The translations under genes were made by a program, and so were the position numbers. A DNA stretch of 64,000 nt from the NCBI GenBank assembly GCA_019753175.1, contig JAIELK010000027.1:1-64000 (forward strand), given 5' to 3'. The notes beneath the pieces were generated by a model that saw nothing but the letters and a program-made list of their open reading frames with translations, had not been told where the DNA came from and did no database searches. This document shows positions 17,978 through 25,602 of this stretch, piece by piece (within the stretch, counting starts at the first letter, position 1; every line of letters begins with the position of its first letter). The stretch comes from Hyphomonadaceae bacterium. Lineage in GTDB: Bacteria > Pseudomonadota > Alphaproteobacteria > Caulobacterales > Aquidulcibacteraceae.

Positions 17978-18011
17978 CCGGCTCCGCCTCATCCACGAAA
18001 GGCGGAGCCGG
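17978..18011. terminator. Strong hairpin between the regulator and the convergent Hsp70-like gene
   Basis: CCGGCTCCGCCT at 17978-17989 pairs perfectly with AGGCGGAGCCGG at 18000-18011 around a 10-base loop. It lies between the convergent regulator and ATPase genes, which suits a bidirectional transcription stop, although no U-run follows on either side. Confidence 0.5.
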
Positions 18012-18077
18012 AAGTGGGCGTTTGGGGAGACGCTTCTCACAAGACCGGTCAGCAGCCTGAATTTCAGCGCGTCGCGC

Positions 18078-19439
18078 CTATGGACGAGCCGCCACGGCAG
18101 CGCCGGCGAATCCTCGCGATAGGGCGGCTCCGCAGGCCGGGCTCAGCTGCGCAAATACCGCCGGCAAGGCGCTCGCGCCGGCTAACGCGCCAAACCATTC
18201 GGGGGCTTGCGTGAGATGCTCAACTGCAATTCCAGCAACGCGCCGGGGCAGAGCCCGCACAGCTTTTTGGAGAGCTGGAACATGCGCCCCGCCGCCGGTC
18301 ACCAGCACGCCGACACGCTTGGAACCGCCCTGTCGCGCTTCGTTCGCGAGATCACGAACACAAAGCTCGCAGAGCCGCGCTATTTGGGACACAGCATCAC
18401 GAAAGGCCGGCGCTTGCTCAAGGTCACTGGCTTTGCAGCCAATCTGACGGCCCGCATAGACAATGCTTAGGGATCCCTCTGCGAACAAGCGTTCTTTGAG
18501 GTCACGCACGTCAGCCGAGAGCCGCCGCCAAAGTGTTTGACGCTCAGCCTTTGAGCGCAGCGTTGGCGCGCGCGAGACCAAAAGGTTGAGCAAGGCTGCG
18601 TCAAGATGATCGCCAGCGACGTCGATCGTGCGTCGCAGGTGCCGCACAACTCTGATTTCTCCATCGGCATGTTCTTTGACGAGCCCCGCTACATCGGTCG
18701 TGCCTGCTCCGATGTCGACTATGACCATGCGATCTGGCGTATGCGCGTCATTGAAGTGACACAGAGCCACCGCGCTTGCCTCGTAAATCCCACCGTCGAG
18801 CCTTGGAAAGCGAGGCCCTTCGCGCAGGACTGCAGCAAGGGCTTGCCGCGCCGCCTCGTAAGACAGTCCCGCCTTGTCTCCATATTGATCGCCGAGTTCC
18901 TGATTGACTCCATGGGCCTGCTCAAACAAGGCGACCATCACTTCGTGCGCCGCCGCTACGTGATCAGGCAGCCAACCTGGTCGGCAAAATCGTATTGACG
19001 CGGTCACTCTTTGACGCTCGTCCGAGATGGTCTGCGCTGTCGCCTTTTCGACGAGGCCAAGGAGATAGCCCAGATAGAGCACCAAAAGCTCTCGCACGCG
19101 AAAGATGCGATCCGGGTCAACGCTTGACCGTGGATGATAGTTAAGCGTCTCCTGGTAGCTGTGCGCACCCAGCATCATCTTGAGCGACTGCGCGAGTTCG
19201 CGCCCCTGGTGTCCCTCTTGCGCAAACCGCGCCAACGCCTCCGGTCCAAAGTGCAAACGCTCCCCGTCGAGGAACAAGACCGAGGGAACCCAAAAGGGTT
19301 TGCCCCAGCCGGCGACGTCTCCCAACGCCAGAGGCGCCGCCGACGTCAGACGTCCATCCAAAAACTCGGTTGCAGCCGCCTTTGAGAAGGCAGTGCCAAA
19401 ATCGACGCCGATGGACCAGGAGCGATCACAACCCGCCAT
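18078..19439 (-). CDS. Hsp70/actin-superfamily ATPase, paralogue B
   Basis: 453 residues from ATG 19439. Motifs: phosphate-1 IGVDFGTAFSKAAA near the N-terminus, phosphate-2 MVIVDIGAGTTDVAG at about 237, adenosine motif VGVLVTGGGAHVP at about 374. These positions, the total length and matching blocks such as LVLYLGYLLGLVEKA and GGIYEASAVALCHF show that it is a paralogue of the ATPase at 12862-14214. It too lacks a substrate-binding domain. It is divergent from the twin-arginine peptide gene, with about 150 bases between start codons, so the two may share a control region. The function is unknown. Confidence 0.82.
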   Translation of the reverse strand: MAGCDRSWSIGVDFGTAFSKAAATEFLDGRLTSAAPLALGDVAGWGKPFWVPSVLFLDGERLHFGPEALARFAQEGHQGRELAQSLKMMLGAHSYQETLNYHPRSSVDPDRIFRVRELLVLYLGYLLGLVEKATAQTISDERQRVTASIRFCRPGWLPDHVAAAHEVMVALFEQAHGVNQELGDQYGDKAGLSYEAARQALAAVLREGPRFPRLDGGIYEASAVALCHFNDAHTPDRMVIVDIGAGTTDVAGLVKEHADGEIRVVRHLRRTIDVAGDHLDAALLNLLVSRAPTLRSKAERQTLWRRLSADVRDLKERLFAEGSLSIVYAGRQIGCKASDLEQAPAFRDAVSQIARLCELCVRDLANEARQGGSKRVGVLVTGGGAHVPALQKAVRALPRRVAGIAVEHLTQAPEWFGALAGASALPAVFAQLSPACGAALSRGFAGAAVAARP

Positions 19440-19589
19440 GCACACCCTGCTCTCGCCCCGACGCCCCGCACGCATGCTAATCAAAGCGTCAAATTTGGCG
19501 CAATGCGATCATCCTTCGTAATGCTTAGATTTTCTTGTTGTTCATTATTGCGTTATCACCTAATTGGTTCGCGGCTGTGGAGATCCCCA

Positions 19590-19925
19590 ATGAAGCGAAA
19601 CGGGCCGGGCGACGAAAAGGCGGGTTTGGGCTCACCTTCCCATGAAACCGCAGCGGGTGAGCACGACGAAGAGCGCGCGGCGAAGCGTCGCGACCGGCGC
19701 GCCTTTCTGAAAACCGCGGGCGCCCTCTCGGCGAGCGTACCCCCCGCCATGACATTTTTGCTATCGACAACGCTGAGTTCGCCGGCGATCGCCAAGTCAG
19801 GCAGGCACTCGAGCTCTAGGGGTCATGAGTCGCGCGGTGATCGTGATCGAGACGAAGATGAGCGTGATCGAGACGAAGAGGATCACGATCGAAATGACCA
19901 CGGGAATCGATCGAGACGCCGATGA
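19590..19925 (+). CDS. Small twin-arginine-signal peptide with charged repeat tail (candidate modified peptide)
   Basis: 111 residues from ATG 19590 (GGAG upstream). Residues 1-32 are polar and charged. Then RRDRRAFLKTAGALSASVP is a textbook Tat motif (R-R-x-F-L-K) with hydrophobic core, ending in an AIA-type cleavage site. The exported part is about 43 residues: KSGRHSSSRGHES, then a run of Asp/Arg/Glu/His (GDRDRDEDERDRDEEDHDRN) and a basic end. It contains no cysteine. It is followed after 63 bases by a PqqD-HPrK gene and a nucleotidyltransferase gene, so I infer that it is the substrate of those enzymes. I know of no named family. Confidence 0.72.
   Translation: MKRNGPGDEKAGLGSPSHETAAGEHDEERAAKRRDRRAFLKTAGALSASVPPAMTFLLSTTLSSPAIAKSGRHSSSRGHESRGDRDRDEDERDRDEEDHDRNDHGNRSRRR
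19842..19879 (+). repeat. Short in-frame tandem repeat inside the peptide gene
   Basis: A 21-base unit beginning CGTGATCGAGACGAAGA occurs at 19842 and again at 19863, the second copy matching over 17 bases. It encodes the RDRDEDE / RDRDEED pattern of the tail. GATC is unusually frequent here. The repeat suggests that the charged tail grew by slippage or duplication. Confidence 0.6.
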
Positions 19926-19988
19926 TTAGGCGCTCAGCGTTGGCTCCAAGCGTCGCTTGAAACGATGAATTGATGTCAACGAGGCGTC

Positions 19989-21119
19989 ATGGCGCTTGGT
20001 CGGGACTTCGTATGGCACGTTCGGCGCTTTGTCTTCGCAAGGCACTGCGTTCTGCTTGACCTAGACGACGCGCATGCGCTCTTCTGCGAGCGCCGCCAAA
20101 AACTGCATCGCCTGAATGACGCCGCATACTTCATCTGGGCGGCGCTGCAGAGCGGCGCAAGTGGGGCGGACGCGGTAGACGCGCTGTGCGGGCAAGGCCT
20201 CTCGTCAGACATGGCCCGCGCCTTTGTCGAGCAGGCTGTCTTGGACTGGCTGAAGAGGGGCTTTTTGCGTCCGCTTGACCTCCCCGCTTCGGGCGAGGTC
20301 ACATCACTCTGGTGTCGGCTCCCCGTGGGCGCTGTAAGGCTCATCCTACGCGGACCCTGCGACCACGCGCTCATCGTCAGTCAACTCAATGGCTTTGCAA
20401 ATTGCCCAAGCGAGGATGCGGTGGCTCGTTTCGAAGTCATTGTCGGAAACGACGCTGCGCTCTTCTTGCGCAATGACGAGCCGGTCGGCTTATACGCATG
20501 CAATGAAATATCGCCACAGATAAAGTCAATGTTGGCTGAAGAGGTGGCCGGACGACTTCAAGGGGGGTTTCTAGCCCATGGCGCATTCCTCTCTAAGGGC
20601 GACCATCGCCTCCTCCTGAACGCACCGCCTGGGACTGGCAAAACCACCCTCGCGCTCGCGCTGTCGCTGCAAGGCTTCCGCTATGGCGGCGATGACATCA
20701 TTTATGTCAGCGCTGAAGGCCTTGCACAGGGTCTGTGCTTTTCCGCGGCGGTCAAGCCGAGCGGCTGGCCTTTACTCGAGGGGCGAGTGCCTGGTCTCCA
20801 ATCAGCGCCTATACATACGCGCGGCGACAAACGGCGAGTACGATATGTCTTGCCGCCGCTGCTCGAGAGCGGGGGCTTGGCGGCGATCAATACAGTCATT
20901 CGGCTTGAACGGCACAAAGGCGCAAAGGCGCATGCAGCGCCGCTTTCACCGCTTGAGGCTTTGTGCGCAGTGCTTGAAAGCGGTTGGTCTGGAGAGCATC
21001 GCGCCTCTAGGACATTGATGCTCGGGTTGGCGCAAACACTCGCGCGAGGGAGGCACCACACGCTGGTTTATGACGATCTTGATGAGGCGGTGGCGGTTGT
21101 ACGCGACCTTGTTCGATGA
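19989..21119 (+). CDS. PqqD-HPrK fusion: peptide-recognition domain plus HPr-kinase-like ATPase
   Basis: 376 residues. Residues 15-95 form a PqqD-like winged helix (FCERRQKLHRLNDAAYFIWAAL...FVEQAVLDWLKRGFLRPL), the type of domain that binds leader peptides in RiPP pathways. Residues 195-376 are HPr-kinase/PEPCK-like: HGAFLSKGDHRLLLNAPPG, then the Walker A GTGKTTLALAL and YGGDDIIYV as the Asp-Asp metal site. In several bacteria these two functions are separate neighbouring genes (HPr-rel-A type systems, and kinases of some lasso-peptide clusters); here they are one chain. It overlaps the next gene by four bases. I infer that it phosphorylates the upstream peptide; the target is unproven. Confidence 0.85.
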   Translation: MALGRDFVWHVRRFVFARHCVLLDLDDAHALFCERRQKLHRLNDAAYFIWAALQSGASGADAVDALCGQGLSSDMARAFVEQAVLDWLKRGFLRPLDLPASGEVTSLWCRLPVGAVRLILRGPCDHALIVSQLNGFANCPSEDAVARFEVIVGNDAALFLRNDEPVGLYACNEISPQIKSMLAEEVAGRLQGGFLAHGAFLSKGDHRLLLNAPPGTGKTTLALALSLQGFRYGGDDIIYVSAEGLAQGLCFSAAVKPSGWPLLEGRVPGLQSAPIHTRGDKRRVRYVLPPLLESGGLAAINTVIRLERHKGAKAHAAPLSPLEALCAVLESGWSGEHRASRTLMLGLAQTLARGRHHTLVYDDLDEAVAVVRDLVR

Positions 21120-22096
21120 ACCGGGCGCGAGCGCTGCGAAACCTATCGCTGTGTTTGAAAGGAACGCCCCCGCGGCGCGCTGCTTGGACTGAGCTGGTGG
21201 CTCTGGCGAACGAAGCGCTCATCACCCCGGAACTTTGCAATACCTTGGCAGGCCACGAGGACCTGCAGAGTGATGTCGTCGCATTCTTACGCGACGTGGA
21301 AGCCCGTACGCGTCGCCGGAATGATCGGTTGATCACGGCGATATGCCATGCAACGCAAATTCTGAACGATCAGGGGATAGAACCAATCCTGATGAAGGGC
21401 GCGGCGCTCTGGGCGAGCGGCGGCGCCTTGGCGCATCCGGCACGTGCGCGACTGACAACCGATATTGACCTTCTGGCCCAGGGATCAGATTTTGAGCGTT
21501 CGCTCACGGCCTTAAGCCAGGCGGGCTACCGGGTTCTTGAAGACAATCTGACGAATTGCGACCACCCAGTGGTGGTGCTGGGACGCGAGGGCGATGTCGG
21601 CGCGATCGATCTGCACCGACGCCCGCCAGGGCGCGCTGACGCGCTCGGCGTCGAAGCGCTCATTGAGAACGCGACGCGCGTGAGGTGCGGCAGTGCAACA
21701 GCACTTGTGCCTGCGCTCCATATGCAGCTCTTCATTCTCATCATGCACGATCAGATTCTCGATGCCGGCTTCTGGCGCGGCGCCTTCAATTTACGTCACT
21801 TGATTGACATTGCCGAGATTGTGCGAGGCGCCGATAGTCTGAGCTGGGAGGGACTGATGGAGCTCGCGCGCAGGGCTGGCGCACATCAGGCCGTCTGCGT
21901 TCAGCTTCTGGCGGCGCAGGACATCGCCGGCGCCGTCATTCCCATGCATGTTACAGCACGTTTCAGCGCCCGTTTGCACTACGCGCGTCAACGCCTTCAG
22001 TTTATCAATCCCTGGCTCAACACGGCGCTCAAGCGAATCGGCCTAAACGACCTTGTCTGGCGCGCGCTCTCGCTCCGCCGCTTCCGGACCTCCTAA
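21116..22096 (+). CDS. Nucleotidyltransferase family protein (NTP_transf_5, MNT-fold)
   Basis: 326 residues. The polymerase-beta-type core is visible: ILMKGAALW, then RLTTDIDLL with the Asp-x-Asp metal pair, followed by FERSLTALSQAGYRVLED and GAIDLHRR. The rest is alpha-helical, typical of PF14907 proteins. This family recurs beside PqqD and HPrK-like genes in peptide-modification loci, where it is thought to transfer a nucleotide or a similar group. The start ATG overlaps the stop of the PqqD-HPrK gene (ATGA), which strongly implies joint synthesis. The exact acceptor is unknown. Confidence 0.85.
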   Translation: MNRARALRNLSLCLKGTPPRRAAWTELVALANEALITPELCNTLAGHEDLQSDVVAFLRDVEARTRRRNDRLITAICHATQILNDQGIEPILMKGAALWASGGALAHPARARLTTDIDLLAQGSDFERSLTALSQAGYRVLEDNLTNCDHPVVVLGREGDVGAIDLHRRPPGRADALGVEALIENATRVRCGSATALVPALHMQLFILIMHDQILDAGFWRGAFNLRHLIDIAEIVRGADSLSWEGLMELARRAGAHQAVCVQLLAAQDIAGAVIPMHVTARFSARLHYARQRLQFINPWLNTALKRIGLNDLVWRALSLRRFRTS

Positions 22097-22106
22097 GGCT
22101 CGGGCG

Positions 22107-22139
22107 AAAACAGCGCGGGTGGCGCAAACCGCGCGTTTT
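22107..22139 (+). terminator. Intrinsic-type terminator of the peptide cassette
   Basis: AAAAC-A-GCGCGG at 22107-22118 pairs with CCGCGC-GTTTT at 22129-22139, with a single bulged A and a 10-base loop, ending in TTTT. It begins 11 bases after the nucleotidyltransferase stop, so the cassette has a clear 3' end. Confidence 0.65.
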
Positions 22140-22206
22140 GCCGGATTGACGCACGCACAGCCGCGAAACGGAGGCCTGTCCGTTCCCGCACCGAACCCCA
22201 TCAAGA

Positions 22207-23634
22207 TCAGCACGTGAGGGCGGCTCGCGGGAAACGGAAATCCGCATCGACGCCCGCTGCCTCAAGAATGTAAGCGCTGATCTCCTCCTGCGCTTTACGC
22301 AGCCAAGCCAGATCAGCGGTGAGATAATCGTAACTCACGTCGCCACGGAGACTATGACCCATTAGCAAACGAATAGCGATTTCACTCACATGCGCAGAGG
22401 TCGCGAGCGTGCGATAGGTGTGGCGAAAAACGTGAGGATGAACTCTCGCACCCACGCCCCGTTGCTGCACATAGGCAGCTGGCGGCGTCATGCCGCTAAA
22501 GTCCAGCTTGTCAACATGACGATAAACATCGCCTTGGGCGAAGGTTTTCCCTTTTTTGCGCCGCGGCCCGCGCAAGCTTGGAAAGAGATAGGGATTCTCA
22601 GGCAGCAGAGCGTTCTCTGGCGTTTGTGCAACGAGTAGCGAATACGCGACCTCCGACAAGGGCAATCGCAGGATCTTCGCTTTCGACTTCACGATAAGCG
22701 TCCGCTCTTCATGATTGATGTTAGAGTCCTGCATCGTCAGGACGGCGCCCTCGCGTAAGCCCGTAAGCAAGAATAAAAATGCACCCTTGCGGGCGAGCGG
22801 GCTTTCAAGCGCTTCAATCTCCTTCCACAGCCCCTTGATCTCATTCGTAACAAAGCCGGCTTCGCGCGGCTCGACCTCATTCATGTCGAAGATTTCCGGC
22901 GGCGGCGGGACTCGACCGCGCATGGTTTTATGCGCGCGGTTCCAGACTGCGCGCAGCACCCGCATCTGCGTGTTGGCTTCGGCGGGCGTACGCTCAGTCA
23001 CGTCATAGAAGTGCTTGATGAGCTTTCGGGGGTCATCAGCCAGATCGGCAAGCGGCGTATCTGAGAAGTCTTTCAGGGCAACCTCGATGATGCGCGTGTA
23101 TTCGGATTGCGTCGTGGCGGCTAATGGCTTCTTCTTCTTTTTCGCTTGGGTGCGCGCGGTCTTGTATAGCTCCCACGCGATGTAAAGAGTGATTGGTTTG
23201 TTCGCTTCCACCTGCGCGGGTGTCGGTTCTAGCGATTTAAGATGCGGATCCACGCCAGCCCGAAATTCTTCCTTTTTCGCGGCGGCAGTCGAGCGAGCGT
23301 CTTTGAGAGACATGCCCGATCCGTCGGCCGCCCAGCGCCCGAGCACGACTTCCGCCGACTTGAAGCGGCCATTGGGCTGTTTGATTGAGCCGCCAAACAC
23401 GAACGCCACGCCCTTGCGGCCCCGCTGTATTCGTAAACCGGAAACGGCGCGACGGCCGGTGTCCGGCAACTCGTAATTGGATGTGCCCTCGGGCGGCGGC
23501 GGCAAGCGGCCGAGCAGCGTTTCAGTCATGCCGGCCGCCATTTCTCGGGACGAGACGCGATGCGTCGCAAGATGCGCGGAAACGAGTTCGGATCGCTTCC
23601 GCCGGGCGCTTCGCTTCTCTTTCAACTGCGCCAT
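22207..23634 (-). CDS. Tyrosine recombinase / phage-type integrase
   Basis: 475 residues from ATG 23634 (GGGTGAGA upstream); the frame begins at 23715. The N-terminal arm-binding and SAM-like regions are rich in Lys and Arg. The catalytic domain shows Arg in LLTGLREGAVL, His-x-x-Arg in HVFRHTYRTLA, His in LLMGHSLRGDVS and the nucleophile Tyr in SYDYLTADLAWL. Length and order fit integrases of genomic islands and prophages. It sits about 170 bases from a tRNA-Arg 3' fragment, its probable attachment site. It has no neighbouring phage structural genes, so the element looks like an island, not a prophage. Confidence 0.93.
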   Translation of the reverse strand: MAQLKEKRSARRKRSELVSAHLATHRVSSREMAAGMTETLLGRLPPPPEGTSNYELPDTGRRAVSGLRIQRGRKGVAFVFGGSIKQPNGRFKSAEVVLGRWAADGSGMSLKDARSTAAAKKEEFRAGVDPHLKSLEPTPAQVEANKPITLYIAWELYKTARTQAKKKKKPLAATTQSEYTRIIEVALKDFSDTPLADLADDPRKLIKHFYDVTERTPAEANTQMRVLRAVWNRAHKTMRGRVPPPPEIFDMNEVEPREAGFVTNEIKGLWKEIEALESPLARKGAFLFLLTGLREGAVLTMQDSNINHEERTLIVKSKAKILRLPLSEVAYSLLVAQTPENALLPENPYLFPSLRGPRRKKGKTFAQGDVYRHVDKLDFSGMTPPAAYVQQRGVGARVHPHVFRHTYRTLATSAHVSEIAIRLLMGHSLRGDVSYDYLTADLAWLRKAQEEISAYILEAAGVDADFRFPRAALTC

Positions 23635-23802
23635 TCTCACCCTCAGATTCGCAAATTTCCCAAGAATTTCCCAAGAAAAAAATCCGCGTTTCGCGACAAC
23701 GCTTGATAACGTCATATTACATGCTCTTCGAAAAACGTCTATGTTTTAAAGCATTTGGAACAAGTTGCGCCAACGGGAGACAATCCGCGCGGAGTTGGTT
23801 TT

Positions 23803-23852
23803 GCAGACTACGAATCTGGGGGTCAGGAGTTCGAATCTCTTCGGGCGCGCCA
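23803..23852 (+). other. 3' fragment of tRNA-Arg (ACG), probable attachment site
   Basis: CAGACTACGAATCTG folds as an anticodon arm with ACG in the loop, then comes a variable loop, a T-arm (AGGAG TTCGAAT CTCTT) and CGGGCGCGCCA, the 3' acceptor strand with CCA. The matching 5' half (expected to start GCGCCCG) is absent: upstream sequence does not form a D-arm. A lone 3' tRNA end next to an integrase is the usual mark of site-specific integration. Its plus orientation puts the element on the left side, so the intact tRNA should lie left of this window. Confidence 0.75.
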
Positions 23853-24054
23853 TTTCTTTTCAACGACTTAGGTGCCGTTTTCATCGGCCGTCGTTTTCCA
23901 CAACAATCAGCTAGTACGAAGCTAGTACGAACGCGGTTGTCGCGTTCTGCCCGACCTCTAGGGTTGGTTGAGTGAATCGTGGAGGGTGAACCGGGCAGAT
24001 CAAGAGTACGAAAATTCTGGCTGCCCATCAGGGAGCGTTGGGGAGCAGATCAAC

Positions 24055-24960
24055 GTGGCGACCCGTCGATTATTTGTCTGGGGCGGATTAGGCCTCATTA
24101 CCGGCTGCGCAAGCCGGGACCTGTTAGACGCATCGGGCTTAGTTGGGCGTAGCGACGTCAGTTCAGACTGGCGTCAGTACCCATGCGTTGCGCGTTACAG
24201 ACGCGGCCATATCGAACTCACCTTTGTCGGCGCGCGCCACGATGCTGACGAAAACGGCCAAACTCAGCGGCTTGTTCGAGAAGCATTTGCCGAAGCGCGC
24301 CCGCGCCTGGTGATAGTCGAGGGCTTTTCGAGCAACGATGGCCTCTCACCGGTCGATGCGCTGCGGAATGCGCAACGTGGCGAAAGCGCTTGGGCGAAGG
24401 GCGAGGCAGGCCTTGCTATTCGCCTTGCGGCGGCGGCGCAGACACCTTTCATGGGTGGGGATGCATCGCAAAAGCAGGTCTACGATATACTTCTTGCGCA
24501 AGGCTACACGACCGATGAGTTGTTTGGGGGGCTAGTACTGCGTGCCACTATTCAAAGTTTGACCGCAGGCCAACTAGACTCGCCCGCCGATCCCCGCTTC
24601 ACTCATCTGTTCAACGCTGTGCTGCAGATGGTGCGCTCTGAGCAGAGCCTCGATCTCGACCCGAATTACGGTGTTGAGGATTTCTACGCTTGGCATCACG
24701 CTGCGTTCGGCGTCAGCTTCGCTCATGACGCCGACTTAGTTCGACGCGCCGCGCCCGACACTGAAACGCGCATTGGACGAATGAACATCGCTTGGAACCA
24801 GCCGCGCGACATACATCTCTTCCACACAATTCGAGAGAAGCTGAACGAGTATGGGCGCGTGCTTGTCGTTTTCGGCGGCGGCCACCTTAGTGCGCTGTCC
24901 CCTGCGTTGTCGCAGATGCTCGGACCGCCGACCGGCGCATGTGGTGTCGGTGGCCCATGA
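24055..24960 (+). CDS. TraB/TIKI-like lipoprotein of unknown function
   Basis: About 301 residues from GTG 24055 (GGGAGC in front); the frame is open from 23968, but only this start gives a clean lipoprotein signal, RRLFVWGGLGLITGCAS. The body resembles the TraB/GumN/TIKI-EreA superfamily: ELTFVGARHDADENGQT with Arg-His, RLVIVEGF with the conserved Glu, and VLVVFGGGHLSAL near the end. Those proteins are putative metalloproteases or esterases. The assignment rests on these three blocks only. It is the first gene outside the presumed island boundary. Confidence 0.6.
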   Translation: MATRRLFVWGGLGLITGCASRDLLDASGLVGRSDVSSDWRQYPCVARYRRGHIELTFVGARHDADENGQTQRLVREAFAEARPRLVIVEGFSSNDGLSPVDALRNAQRGESAWAKGEAGLAIRLAAAAQTPFMGGDASQKQVYDILLAQGYTTDELFGGLVLRATIQSLTAGQLDSPADPRFTHLFNAVLQMVRSEQSLDLDPNYGVEDFYAWHHAAFGVSFAHDADLVRRAAPDTETRIGRMNIAWNQPRDIHLFHTIREKLNEYGRVLVVFGGGHLSALSPALSQMLGPPTGACGVGGP

Positions 24961-25159
24961 GGATGCCGCGTCTTGGGGGACTGTCCTGCAAGATGCCCCG
25001 CAGTTTGGCATGAGCTGAAAGGGGGAGCCATTGGCTGAGCTTTTTCGGCAGGAGGCACTGCAACACGCATCCAGGCGGCTGGACGGAACGGTGATGATCG
25101 CGCTGCCAGCGCCGGTCCGTTGGAGCGCACTCTTGCTGGCGCAAGCGCGCTCGCCGCGT

Positions 25160-25351
25160 TGTTGGTCTCAACAATGCCGACGACGATCGATCCGCCGCGC
25201 GTGTTCGCAAGGGCGGTGATCTCCTTGAACATTCGCGCTTCGCTTCGTCGTTATTGCCCCACGGTTGGGCTTTGAATTCGAGCGTCGCGCGCTCAGCCGT
25301 CCCGGCGGACACCCAAGCATTGACTTCCGCGGTGGTAGGTATGCGCGCCAT
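25160..25351 (-). pseudogene. Frameshifted remnant of an AlbA_2 (Schlafen-type) DNA-binding protein
   Basis: From ATG 25351 the frame reads MARIPTTAEVNAWVSAGTAE, then LEFKAQPWGNNDEAKRE. One base appears to be missing near 25231; in the next frame it continues MFKEITALANTRGGSIVVGI, and homology stops soon after. LEFK followed by ANTxGGxIVxGI is the AlbA_2 fingerprint found in ATP-dependent helicase-like regulators. The remaining several hundred residues of a normal family member are missing, so this is a dead fragment. It lies beside the island boundary, a zone of past rearrangement. Confidence 0.7.
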
Positions 25352-25602
25352 GGACGGCTAACCCTCTGATATTGTCGATGCAGCTAGCACAACAGCGCTC
25401 GCGCTCCAATATGCTGCATTCTACTCGTGCACCGATTCTGCCACTCCCGAGGACGCGCTGCGCGACAGGTTGTTAACTCCGTATCGTGTTTCGGCGTGCC
25501 GAGCGTACGAAGCGCTTCCGCCGTGAACGCCTCAACCAACTCAAGCTCTGCAATGTGTACAAGCCACTGAGACGCGATGATCCGCGCAGGGTGTTCTCAT
25601 TG

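Noticed and set aside
19842-19925. CRISPR-like repeat
   Set aside because: Only two imperfect copies of a 21-base in-frame unit, no spacers and no cas genes.
23767-23852. Complete 86-base tRNA beginning with GCGCC
   Set aside because: GCGCC at 23767 could pair with part of the acceptor strand, but two of seven acceptor pairs fail, no D-arm forms and the length is wrong for tRNA-Arg. A 3' fragment is the better reading.
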